Positions 43,261 to 49,688 of a stretch of 49,688 nucleotides of DNA are shown piece after piece. The notes under the pieces were generated by a model. It was not told the origin of the DNA, did no database searches, and saw only the letters and a list, made by a program, of their open reading frames with translations. The translations under genes were made by a program, and so were the position numbers. The first letter of the stretch is position 1; each line of letters starts with the position of its first letter. Origin of the DNA: an uncultured Campylobacter sp. (GTDB lineage Bacteria; Campylobacterota; Campylobacteria; Campylobacterales; Campylobacteraceae); assembly GCA_937965895.1 (NCBI GenBank), contig CALCKS010000173.1, positions 1 to 49,688 of the forward strand, in the 5' to 3' direction.

Positions 43261-44090
43261 GCGCAATAGTAGCATTTAACGATCTAAATTTGGAGATTTC
43301 GGAGTATCAAGACACGTGGAGCTTATCGGACAAGCAAGTAGCGCAGGGTTTCGGCGTAACGCAAAACGCGGTAAGCTTACAAAGAATAAAAGGCGCGACC
43401 GAATACCGCGAGGGCGTGCATTATTATTACAAAGATATGTATAACGACGGCAAAGGAAACTTAACAGATACACCCCCTTCTAATAGAAGGGAGGGAGTAA
43501 AGCCTCAAAAAATGGTCTTTTGGACTAAAAAGGGCATTATTACTTTAGGCTTTAAACTAGAGGAGACGCCGCAGACAATTTTATTTCGGGATTGGGCTAG
43601 CGATTACATCTTAACCGGTCACGATCGCCCCGTTACTATTCAAAGCGTATTAGCAGACCCGCGAGCCGCCGCCGATATTCTTTTGAGGCTAGCGGACACG
43701 CAGGACGAAGTAAAACGCCTAGAGTGCAAAGTAAAAGCCGATGAGCCTTACGTAGATTTCGCGCGTGCCGTCGAGGTTAGCAAGGGCGATATTAAAATAG
43801 GCGAGTATGCGAAAATCCTTTGCGATAAAGATAAGGGCATAGATACGGGCGAGATACGATTATTTGCTCTAATGCGCGAGCTAGGGATTTTAATGTTTAA
43901 TAACGAGCCTTTGCAAAAATATCTAAATATGGGCTATTTTAGACGCAAACCGCAGACATTCACGAAGCCAAACGGCGAGCGAGGGCTAAGCCTCATTACG
44001 CTAATAACGCCAAGGGGTCAAGTAAAGTTAGCTAAAAAGCTAATCGAGGCGATAAAAGCAAAAAATGCGCCTCAATTAGCAGAGGGTTAA
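43257..44090 (+). CDS. Phage antirepressor-like protein with KilAC domain
   Basis: 277 aa. Seen: N-terminal HTH/BRO-like part with LSDKQVAQGFGVTQNAVSLQR and the Trp-Thr-Lys-Gly motif MVFWTKKGIITLGF, a coiled-coil linker (VKRLECKVKADEPYVDFARAV), then KilAC text GEYAKIL, RLFALMRELGILMFNN and TPRGQVKLAKKL. KilAC proteins counter repressors and switch phage fate. With the repressor gene at 46901 this gives a plausible lysogeny switch. Followed by a terminator. Confidence 0.85.
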   Translation: MSAIVAFNDLNLEISEYQDTWSLSDKQVAQGFGVTQNAVSLQRIKGATEYREGVHYYYKDMYNDGKGNLTDTPPSNRREGVKPQKMVFWTKKGIITLGFKLEETPQTILFRDWASDYILTGHDRPVTIQSVLADPRAAADILLRLADTQDEVKRLECKVKADEPYVDFARAVEVSKGDIKIGEYAKILCDKDKGIDTGEIRLFALMRELGILMFNNEPLQKYLNMGYFRRKPQTFTKPNGERGLSLITLITPRGQVKLAKKLIEAIKAKNAPQLAEG

Positions 44091-44106
44091 TTTTAAAGAT
44101 TTCTAG

Positions 44107-44138
44107 GGGGCGGTAGTGTCAAGCGATCCGCCCCTTTT
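44107..44138 (+). terminator. Terminator after the antirepressor ladder
   Basis: GGGGCGG (44107-44113) / CCGCCCC (44128-44134), 14-base loop, then TTTT. Closes the 42351-44090 transcript. Confidence 0.75.
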
Positions 44139-44150
44139 GGATGTTAAGAC

Positions 44151-44897
44151 GTGGAAATTTTACCCCAAATTACCCAAATACTAGCTGAAACGCCTAGCAT
44201 AGCCATAGACACCGTCCGCGCGAGTTTCCTAAAAAACAGAATAACGCGCAAACACTACACCAAAATAGAACTACTTAAAAGCATAGCCAAAAATCACGGC
44301 TTGAAATGGCGAAAAATGCAAGATACCAAAGAAATAAAAATATCCAATCGTTACGAGTTTCAAGGGCTAAAAATAACCGAGCTTTACGAACTCGAAAATC
44401 TAAGCATATTCTACGCCACGACAAAAGCCCCGAGCGAGTGCAGGCAGCGCGCCGTGATTGAGTTTTATGGGCTAAAGCAATATCATAAGCCCGCCCCGCC
44501 CTTTGACCTCGTAGCGGAGCTTTTAGGCGCGGTTAATAACGTCTCTAGTATTGATTTATGTTTTGATAGGGCGAAGCCTTTTAACCTGGACGCATTCGAG
44601 ATAGTCGGGGCGGGAAATACCGCCTACATAAAAACCGAGATGACGGCACTGGAGCGCGTTTATTTTTACGACAAAGCCAAAAAGAATAATCTAAATTTGC
44701 CCTTGTATCGCGCAGAGGCGACCGCCCCGATAATTGATTTAAACAAGCCTGCGTTACTACCTAGAGGCGAACGCTTGGAGCTACAACTGCGCAAAGCCGT
44801 GCGCGATTTTTCGCAAATAATCGACGTCGCTACTCAAGCGCAGCCGCCAAAGCTCACATACAAGGCACATAACAACAAAAGAGAGCTAAGGGCGTGA
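44151..44897 (+). CDS. Putative replication-initiation (Rep_trans-like) protein
   Basis: 248 aa, GTG start. Seen: patterns of rolling-circle/phage replication initiators: IDTVRASFL early, SSIDLCFDRAKPF in the middle, then ALERVYFYDKAKKNN followed by YRAEA and RLELQLRKAV, which mirror the catalytic YDK-x-E-x-R-x-E region of Rep proteins of filamentous phages and plasmids. Tyr in VYFYDK would be the nucleophile. Family call is from motif order only, so tentative. Hairpin-rich DNA with a DnaA box lies 2 kb downstream and may be its target. Confidence 0.45.
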   Translation: MEILPQITQILAETPSIAIDTVRASFLKNRITRKHYTKIELLKSIAKNHGLKWRKMQDTKEIKISNRYEFQGLKITELYELENLSIFYATTKAPSECRQRAVIEFYGLKQYHKPAPPFDLVAELLGAVNNVSSIDLCFDRAKPFNLDAFEIVGAGNTAYIKTEMTALERVYFYDKAKKNNLNLPLYRAEATAPIIDLNKPALLPRGERLELQLRKAVRDFSQIIDVATQAQPPKLTYKAHNNKRELRA

Positions 44898-44974
44898 TAA
44901 CCGCTGATAGCTTATGAAACTATTATTAAGCCCGTTTTACGTAAAATAGCGCGGTAAATTTCAAAAGGGCTAAT

Positions 44975-45508
44975 ATGGACTTGATAGGTTTATTTTCAGA
45001 AAAAAGATTAAAAGATTATGAGAGTGAAGCAAAGCACAGGGATAATTTTTTACTTATGCAAAGATTAGCGCCCAAGCTGGGTATTGTCGAGATTATCACG
45101 CGCAATAAGACTGCACGCCTGCTAAGTATCGACGACGACACGTTTATCTCGCGTCAAACTTTGGGCTACTGGGTTACATTAATAAACGTGATGAAGCTAC
45201 ATAATAAACTGGTGGATTTGTCGGCAATTGATTTTCGTAAATATTCAAAATTTAATAAGCACGGTAAAAGCTCAATGCCTAATTTTCAAAAAGTTAAAAT
45301 TTGTTATTCTCTTATGCTCACGATAAGAAACCGCGCTTTTCACTTTGAAAACCTTTACAAACTAAATGAATACGGCGCGCCGAGAATATCGACAAGGCTA
45401 AACGATAAGATAGTGGGGGTTATGCCTGATATGCTAGAGACCTTTATTGATGATGTTTTAGATTGTTTGAATAGTGAGATAAGGGAATATTTGCAAGAAG
45501 GGCTTTAA
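44975..45508 (+). CDS. HEPN-like protein with RNxxxH motif (possible abortive-infection RNase)
   Basis: 177 aa. Seen: helical N-terminus, a basic middle, then the HEPN RNase signature R118-N119-x3-H123 in LTIRNRAFHFENLYKLN, in the same setting (ends with ...APRIS) as the C-terminal part of Abi_2/AbiD-F proteins. HEPN proteins of this type cut RNA in abortive infection or toxin-antitoxin systems. No adjacent MNT antitoxin gene is seen, so it is either a solitary Abi protein or regulated otherwise. Stands alone between the Rep-like gene and a long non-coding region. Confidence 0.65.
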   Translation: MDLIGLFSEKRLKDYESEAKHRDNFLLMQRLAPKLGIVEIITRNKTARLLSIDDDTFISRQTLGYWVTLINVMKLHNKLVDLSAIDFRKYSKFNKHGKSSMPNFQKVKICYSLMLTIRNRAFHFENLYKLNEYGAPRISTRLNDKIVGVMPDMLETFIDDVLDCLNSEIREYLQEGL

Positions 45509-45543
45509 AGCACCCTCAGTGAATTTCTTTGTATAAGTGAAGT

Positions 45544-45562
45544 GGGCGCGATAAGTGCGCCC
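45544..45562 (+). terminator. Hairpin after the HEPN-like gene
   Basis: GGGCGC/GCGCCC with a 7-base loop, 35 bases after the stop codon; only a weak T-rich tail. Confidence 0.5.
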
Positions 45563-45665
45563 TCGAATTTCGCCGTAATTATACACCCTAAATTTAAACA
45601 AGTCAAGCAAAAATAATCTTAAATGATAACTTATGGTAGCGAGAGAGTATCAAATAAAGCCATAA

Positions 45666-45680
45666 CGTTACATTGTAACG
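45666..45680. promoter_or_regulatory. Operator-like palindrome
   Basis: Perfect CGTTACA-T-TGTAACG dyad in non-coding DNA. A 9-bp direct repeat TCGTTATCA occurs twice at 45796-45804 and 45806-45814, 10 bp apart (one helical turn). Both look like protein-binding sites of the element. Confidence 0.45.
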
Positions 45681-46198
45681 CCTGAACCTCATCGCATATT
45701 TATTCCGCCAAATTTGCCCCAAATTGCCAAAAATCCTTAAGCCATTTTTTGCCCGTTTTATTTACTTTAAGAAACGCTAAAACGTGTATCGCTTTTCGTT
45801 ATCACTCGTTATCAAAACTTTAAACGAATAAAAAACGATTTTGGCAAACTCGACAAAGCGCAAACTAGCACGCACACGGAGTTAGCTCACACTTACGCAG
45901 AGAGTAAAAAAACGCGTTTTAAGTTTCAGACCCCCCTTAGTAGATAGGGTAACATTTACCCCCATTCTCTTTTCATTAACCCTTTTCCCCACACTTTCCT
46001 TAAACCTCACGCGGGGTCTAGCGAGCGAGTGAAACAAGCGAGCGGGGAATAAAATCAAATAGTAGCCATAAGTGTAAAAATCATAGCCTACAATCGATAA
46101 AAAGAGCTTGACCCATACAAAGCATCAAAAATAGTTAAAATCAAACAGAGGGCTTTATTTTGCTTTTAAATGCGTATTGTTAATTTAATGAATACGCC

Positions 46199-46532
46199 CC
46201 GCCCCTCAAAGGGCGGAGGCGGCAGCATACACGATCAAAAGCTTTTTTAGTCCAGTGCGTGCGCTTAGTTTTCGGCTTACGCAGCAATGCCCTTAAATGC
46301 GAGCTTTGTCCGTCTCCTTAAAAATAAGGAGTCGAGCCGAGCCCCTAAAATAGGCTATCCGTCCGATCGAGCGAGTAGCCTAAATATCATCATTCCTCAA
46401 AAATGAGGAACGCAAAACCAAAGCGATGAGATAGATTTAATCTAGGTCATAGGCGCATTATGCCCTAAGCCAAATTTAGCCCTTAGGTGCAAAGTAAACC
46501 GCTACCGACACCCCCTGAGTTTAAAGGGGGTG
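46199..46532. other. Array of six short perfect hairpins in 334 bp
   Basis: Stems: CCGCCC/GGGCGG (46199-46216), CTCCTTA/TAAGGAG (46314-46331), TAGGCTA/TAGCCTA (46351-46382), TTCCTCA/TGAGGAA (46393-46410), CCTAAG/CTTAGG (46464-46487) and CACCCCC/GGGGGTG (46509-46532). All arms perfect. No ORF. Could be a single-strand replication origin, packaging or transfer site, or a structured RNA. The region 45563-46900 otherwise holds no gene I can support. Confidence 0.5.
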
Positions 46533-46544
46533 GTATTCAATTCA

Positions 46545-46564
46545 CCCCCCCCCCTTTTTTTTTT
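46545..46564. repeat. Homopolymer pair C10-T10
   Basis: Ten C then ten T, preceded by ATTCA, the same preface as the C17-T13 tract at 15513-15542. Length is prone to error or variation. Confidence 0.6.
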
Positions 46565-46616
46565 GGATTTCACAAAAAAATAAAAACGGGCTTATTCAAG
46601 AAAATCTGAAAAAGGG

Positions 46617-46625
46617 TTATCCACA
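46617..46625 (+). promoter_or_regulatory. DnaA box
   Basis: Perfect TTATCCACA, 85 bp right of the hairpin array, in AT-rich DNA. A single consensus box could arise by chance, but position supports a replication function. Confidence 0.4.
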
Positions 46626-46900
46626 AAAAAGGGAAAACCTACCAGCCGAGTATTTGACCCGTTAAAGCTAGGCGTGAGATAATCAAGGCTAAAAGCTGGG
46701 CGAGTTTAATTCATAGAGCTAGACGCATTTTTGCGCCAAGCGTCGAGATCAGAATACGGCATTTTTAGCCATAAATAGACCGCAAAGCCTTAATAAATCG
46801 AAGTTATGAGCCGTGATCGGAGCTAAGGGAATTAAATACCGGTAGCTGGGTAAATTTAACTTAGGTAGCTACTAGAGAGGGATTTAATTACGCGTCAGCA

Positions 46901-47125
46901 TTAAGGCTTTTTAACAATATCCACGAGGTTATTAACCAAGCCCACAGCATTATCAAATTTGCGCGCCTTATCGTAGTTGATAAGCCAACTCTCGACCCAT
47001 TCTGGCACGTTGTCCGATTGTTTCCAATTCGTGACGCTGGTGTAATTCATTTTGACGAGCTCCGCGAACTCTTTTTTAGACAGACCGACCGCGCCGAGCA
47101 TAGCCTCAAAAGTATCATATTGCAT
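46901..47125 (-). CDS. Small HTH repressor (Cro/CI-like)
   Basis: 74 aa. Seen: HTH pattern LSKKEFAELVKMNYTSVTNW at residues 15-34, then a short helix region. Transcribed away from the rightward genes at 47299 onward, with a strong promoter for those genes in the shared 173-bp gap: the arrangement of a phage immunity repressor. Likely target of the KilAC antirepressor. Confidence 0.75.
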   Translation of the reverse strand: MQYDTFEAMLGAVGLSKKEFAELVKMNYTSVTNWKQSDNVPEWVESWLINYDKARKFDNAVGLVNNLVDIVKKP

Positions 47126-47194
47126 TTTTATCCTTTTAGTAAATGTTTTATGTGCGTATTTTACAAAAGCACGTCTAAAAGATTTATTAAACTA

Positions 47195-47223
47195 TTGACA
47201 ATTAAAATAAAAGATGTTATGAT
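47195..47223 (+). promoter_or_regulatory. Strong sigma70 promoter of the second small-ORF ladder
   Basis: TTGACA (47195-47200), 17-bp spacer, TATGAT (47218-47223). Lies between the divergent repressor gene and the gene at 47299, so it is a likely target of that repressor. Confidence 0.8.
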
Positions 47224-47298
47224 TACGCAAATTGACGCTAAAAAAATGTTTTTAAAATCAATAATAACAAATAAATAGTTTAATCACAAGGAGACCCA

Positions 47299-47541
47299 AT
47301 GCAATTAACATTCGACATAGCCGACGAGCTAGACTTAACAAACGAGATACCGAGCACGCTAAACGCCATTAGTGCTTTAGTATTAGCCTTGCCGTATTTT
47401 AAAAAGCACGCAGGCATTAACGACGCTACCATTATGAGCGCAAGCTACTTCTTAGCAGGCGCGATTGACGACGTAGCCCAAGCCGTGCGAGATTACGCAG
47501 ATAAGAAAATATCAGAACAAAAAGAGGAGTTAAAGAAATGA
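47299..47541 (+). CDS. Small unknown island protein
   Basis: 80 aa, AAGGAG upstream. Acidic N-terminus, a hydrophobic middle helix (LNAISALVLALPYFKK), then SASYFLAGAIDDVAQAVRDYADKK and a Lys/Glu tail. No family recognised. First gene of the ladder; overlaps the next by four bases. Confidence 0.6.
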   Translation: MQLTFDIADELDLTNEIPSTLNAISALVLALPYFKKHAGINDATIMSASYFLAGAIDDVAQAVRDYADKKISEQKEELKK

Positions 47542-47804
47542 TTTTATTCACGCCAAAAGGCAGCAGCAAAGAGGGCTTTAATAAGCTCCTTATGGAAAGA
47601 GCGGGCGGAGCGGACAACTTGTCGCATAAGGTTATTTATGACGTAGCATACGGGCTTTATTGCTCGTTAGCTCACGTAACCGACAAAAAAGAAGCTTTGT
47701 GCGTTATGGTAGAGGCTCTAAACGACGAGCTAAAAGAGCTAAGATTACAGCTCAAAGAGCTAAAAGAGGAAAACGAGGAACTAACCCAAAGGAGTGAGCA
47801 ATGA
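47538..47804 (+). CDS. Small coiled-coil protein, A-[FY]-x-L-[FYW] family member 3
   Basis: 88 aa. Seen: N-terminal ILFTPKG (like LVFTPSK in the product at 42797), core AYGLY at 37-41, and a long Leu/Glu/Lys coiled coil from about residue 57 to the end. Four-base overlaps with both neighbours. Function unknown. Confidence 0.65.
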   Translation: MILFTPKGSSKEGFNKLLMERAGGADNLSHKVIYDVAYGLYCSLAHVTDKKEALCVMVEALNDELKELRLQLKELKEENEELTQRSEQ

Positions 47805-48178
47805 ATAAAAGAGACTTTAACCAAGCTTTGAGATATTTAGCTAAGGGCGCAGACGCGCCTAGCTACTCTCAGTTAAAAGACTTCGCTTTTAGGTTATGGA
47901 CTAGCTTACATAAGCGAGGCATTGAGCTAGAGCGGGCAAGAGGCGACAAGGCGTGCGAAGCATTTCAAGCAGAGATAGCTAAGAGAGAAGCAAAGGGAAT
48001 GGCGGACGCCTTATTTGAAACGGGCTTACAAGCATACCGCCTTTTTAATTATTATGCCAAAGAGTGCGAAAAGCTAGAGGAGCAAATAAAGCACCTAAGC
48101 GAGCTAAACGACAAGCTACAAGAGCAAATCACGCCAAAAGGTCAATACACTTGGCACAAAGATTTAAAGGGCGCGTAG
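47801..48178 (+). CDS. Coiled-coil protein with two copies of the A-[FY]-x-L-[FYW] core, member 4
   Basis: 125 aa. Seen: first core AFRLW at 29-33 followed by a charged helix; second core AYRLF at 78-82 followed by KECEKLEEQIKHLSELNDKL, a clear coiled coil. The two halves look like an internal duplication of the unit seen singly in the products at 42544, 42797 and 47538. Unknown function. Followed by a terminator. Confidence 0.65.
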   Translation: MNKRDFNQALRYLAKGADAPSYSQLKDFAFRLWTSLHKRGIELERARGDKACEAFQAEIAKREAKGMADALFETGLQAYRLFNYYAKECEKLEEQIKHLSELNDKLQEQITPKGQYTWHKDLKGA

Positions 48179-48187
48179 GTTTATCAA

Positions 48188-48214
48188 AGGGGGCTTAATC
48201 GCCTCCATTTTTTT
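48188..48214 (+). terminator. Terminator after the second ladder
   Basis: GGGGGC/GCCTCC stem (one G-T pair) with a TTAATC-type loop, then ATTTTTTT. Ten bases past the stop codon of the 125-aa gene. Confidence 0.7.
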
Positions 48215-48308
48215 ATGGAAGCGCAGCCGAGCAGCCATAACCTCATCGCAAACCAATAAACACCCTAATACGCGTTAAAATACCTCTAAACACTAAAAAA
48301 GGCAAGCA

Positions 48309-48500
48309 ATGGAGCTATTAACGCCAAAGCAGATAGGGCAAATTTTAAACTTATCGCAAAGCACGCTTACTAAGATGAGAAGCGACAAATACAAAGATCG
48401 TTTTAACTTCGTTTTACCCTTTGTCAAGATAGGGCGCGCCGTAAGATACGAACGCGAAGCGGTAAATCAAGCCGTAAGCGAGCTAAAGGCGGTAAAATGA
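48309..48500 (+). CDS. Small excisionase/AlpA-like HTH protein
   Basis: 63 aa. Seen: LTPKQIGQILNLSQSTLTKMRSD (HTH split over L-x-x-x-I-x-x-x-L-N-L-S) and a wing FVKIGRAVRYEREAV, the usual MerR/Xis layout in which arginine-flanked VRY contacts DNA. Second such gene in the island, unrelated in detail to the one at 42351. Overlaps the next gene by four bases. Confidence 0.75.
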   Translation: MELLTPKQIGQILNLSQSTLTKMRSDKYKDRFNFVLPFVKIGRAVRYEREAVNQAVSELKAVK

Positions 48501-48943
48501 AAATAACGCCCGAAGTAAGAGCGCAGATATTAGCAAAGCATAAAGCAGGAATGAGCCAAAGAGCGCTACAAAAGCTTTTTAACCTCAGCGCAGGCGCGAT
48601 AAATAACATCACTAAGGGCATAAGCCAAAACCTAAAAAGCACGATAGCTAAAGGCACGCAGTATCTAACCGAACTATCCGATCTAAACGAATACGAGCGC
48701 GAAGCCGTGACGCAGGTAGTAAGCGACAACGCAAGGGCGGTAACTTTTTTCAAGCAAACGGCAATCAAAAACCAAATAATGGCTAATAGGCTACTGCAAG
48801 AAGCGGGCGACCTGGGCGACATTGAACTACACAGCAGGATAACGGCTAGGAATAAAGAAACGATACTAGGTAAAAATTACGAGCTACAAGAGCAAGGCGC
48901 ATTATTTGCCCCTACTCAAATCATAATAAAGCTCGACGATTGA
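48497..48943 (+). CDS. Putative terminase small subunit (TerS-like)
   Basis: 148 aa. Seen: N-terminal HTH VRAQILAKHKAGMSQRALQKLF then LSAGAINNITKG, a helical oligomerisation-type middle, and an end (APTQIIIKLDD) like that of small terminases. TerS recognises phage DNA for packaging. Judged by architecture; no TerL gene follows inside the window, which is unusual for a complete phage and known for phage satellites. Confidence 0.55.
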   Translation: MKITPEVRAQILAKHKAGMSQRALQKLFNLSAGAINNITKGISQNLKSTIAKGTQYLTELSDLNEYEREAVTQVVSDNARAVTFFKQTAIKNQIMANRLLQEAGDLGDIELHSRITARNKETILGKNYELQEQGALFAPTQIIIKLDD

Positions 48944-49245
48944 AAACATACGACATAGACCTTTTTTACGAGCTATCGCGATTTTTTAAAGACGACTTAC
49001 GCCTTATGGCTCACGCCGCGGCATACAAGCTAAATTTAGACCCTAAAACGATTTACAAGGATTTTTCATTCGGGCGATACAAGGACGAGTATTTAAAAGC
49101 TTTGCTAGACGTGAGCGATAACCTCAAAGAAGCTTATTTAAATTTACTGATGAAGTTTAGAGATAAAAGCCCGATATTCGACCGCGACGACTTTGCGAAC
49201 GCAGAAGCTTACAGCGTGTTTAATAGGAGTTACAAAAAGAAGTAA
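48940..49245 (+). CDS. Small unknown phage-like protein
   Basis: 101 aa, helical, TTG start overlapping the previous stop codon (TTGA). Contains an HTH-like stretch HAAAYKLNLDPKTIYKDFSF near residues 26-45 and a Lys-rich end. No family recognised. Same transcript as the TerS-like gene by overlap. Confidence 0.5.
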   Translation: MKTYDIDLFYELSRFFKDDLRLMAHAAAYKLNLDPKTIYKDFSFGRYKDEYLKALLDVSDNLKEAYLNLLMKFRDKSPIFDRDDFANAEAYSVFNRSYKKK

Positions 49246-49320
49246 AGGGCGGCAGAAGTTGAACCTGCAATAGCACGGCGATTAAGTCGTGTAGCGTAAC
49301 CCTGTGGCACATCTACCCTT
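49245..49320 (-). ncRNA. tRNA-like sequence, possibly degenerate
   Basis: 76 nt on the minus strand. Seen: acceptor-like end pairing 6/7, D-stem TGTG/TACA, and a 5-bp T-arm with a textbook T-loop TTCAACT. Against a functional tRNA: position 8 is G not T, the D-loop has 14 bases, and the anticodon stem competes with the D-stem so no 7-base loop forms cleanly. Either a decayed or unusual phage tRNA, or chance. Confidence 0.25.
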
Positions 49321-49325
49321 TACTA

Positions 49326-49455
49326 AATAGGCGGTGAGACCACCCACACCCTCACACGGACGAACAACGCAGCATAAAACTACGCGCCGAACGGGGCGGT
49401 AATGCTTTGCTAAGAAGCTGGGGTATTTCACTTTCGCTCAACCCTTTCGCCTATT
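49326..49455. ncRNA. Candidate structured RNA or packaging site
   Basis: Outer stem AATAGGCG (49326-49333) / CGCCTATT (49448-49455) encloses GTGAG/CTCAC (49334-49355) and AGCAT/ATGCT (49371-49406), which itself encloses CGCC/GGCG. Non-coding, between the TerS operon and the next phage-like gene. Nesting supports a folded RNA or DNA site, but each inner stem is short. No known family recognised. Confidence 0.4.
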
Positions 49456-49543
49456 CACGGGCAGATTATGCCATATTTTCGCCAAATTTTACCAAAGGCG
49501 TAAAAAAGCTATCATACTAAAATCTATTTCAAAAGGATAAATA

Positions 49544-49688
49544 ATGCTAAATGACAAGGCGCAACAGACGGCGTTTAAATTGCTTGAAAAATTTGGCAAA
49601 GTAGGCACGTATAAGCGTAAAGGCGGTCAAATCTACGACCCCGAAACGGGCGGAATGACCGAACAGACAAGCGAATACAAAGTAAAGG
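49544..49688 (+). CDS. Partial phage structural-type protein (runs off the window)
   Basis: First 48 codons only; AAGGAT six bases before the ATG. Seen: LNDKAQQTAFKLLEKFGK then a KGGQIYDPETGGMT motif. The YDP-x-TG pattern with a following short beta segment is common in small phage head-tail joining or connector proteins. Assignment is tentative; continuation beyond the window decides. Confidence 0.5.
   Translation, partial: MLNDKAQQTAFKLLEKFGKVGTYKRKGGQIYDPETGGMTEQTSEYKVK

Noticed and set aside
46199..46532. CRISPR-like array
   Set aside because: The stems differ in sequence and spacing; there is no repeated unit and no cas gene in the window.
47018..47278. 86-codon frame opposite the repressor gene
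   Set aside because: Antisense to the HTH gene and running across the promoter of the next ladder; no ribosome site.
49245..49320. Functional tRNA-Leu(TAA)
   Set aside because: T-arm and acceptor look right, but G8, a 14-base D-loop and a conflicting anticodon stem do not fit a working tRNA.
39882..49688. Second tmRNA 3' copy (other att end) inside the window
   Set aside because: No second CCCTCGCTTCCACCA seen to the right of ssrA; the boundary must lie beyond the window.

Overview
The window looks like a chromosomal segment of a Campylobacter, probably one of the larger-genome oral/intestinal species (C. rectus/showae type; species is inference). Evidence: a periplasmic nitrate reductase cluster in the epsilonproteobacterial order napAGHBFLD, two MOMP-type porins, a tmRNA encoding the tag ANNVNYAPAYAKAA (very close to the C. 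jejuni tag), and a DNA text saturated with the word AAATTT, often as the palindrome TCAAATTTGA.

Layout. 1-2.4 kb: fused MsrA-MsrB, an intergenic stretch with two non-coding repeat elements, and a YigZ/IMPACT protein. 2.5-4.4 kb: a cyclic-peptide-type ABC exporter and a small DUF2470-like protein. 4.7-15.2 kb: an iron/heme region. A TonB-dependent receptor killed by two lesions is followed by a nine-gene run: exbB, exbD, an intact receptor, ABC permease, ATPase, binding protein, tonB, a ChuW/HutW-type radical SAM protein and a flavodoxin. Together these would import heme across both membranes and open it anaerobically. 15.2-19 kb: a second copy of the repeat element, galU, pgi and dps. 19-20 kb: a badly decayed IS1595-type transposase. 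20-24.6 kb: two porins flanking a c-type cytochrome, a lipoprotein and an unassigned protein. 24.7-31.4 kb: the nap operon on the minus strand. 32-39.5 kb: ClbS/DfsB-like protein, OprD-like porin, AI-2E family membrane protein, ruvB, a Cys-rich Sel1 protein, panB and a small HPt protein.

At 39.5 kb lies ssrA (tmRNA), and everything to its right looks like an integrated element using the tmRNA 3' end as its attachment site. It carries a frameshifted P4-type integrase, an unknown AT-rich gene, an AlpA-like regulator, overlapping small ORFs, a KilAC-type antirepressor, a Rep-like protein, a HEPN-type RNxxxH protein, 1.4 kb of non-coding DNA rich in hairpins with a DnaA box, a small divergent repressor, a second ladder of small ORFs, a TerS-like protein, a candidate structured RNA and a partial phage-like gene. 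The far end is outside the window, so prophage and phage satellite cannot be separated here.

The most unusual signals are: (i) a family of tiny coiled-coil proteins sharing an A-[FY]-x-L-[FYW] core in both small-ORF ladders of the island; (ii) the hairpin arrays at 46.2-46.5 kb and 49.2-49.5 kb; (iii) a MITE-like repeat family with about 33-bp terminal inverted repeats; (iv) the compact heme uptake/anaerobic degradation operon beside a dead paralogous receptor.
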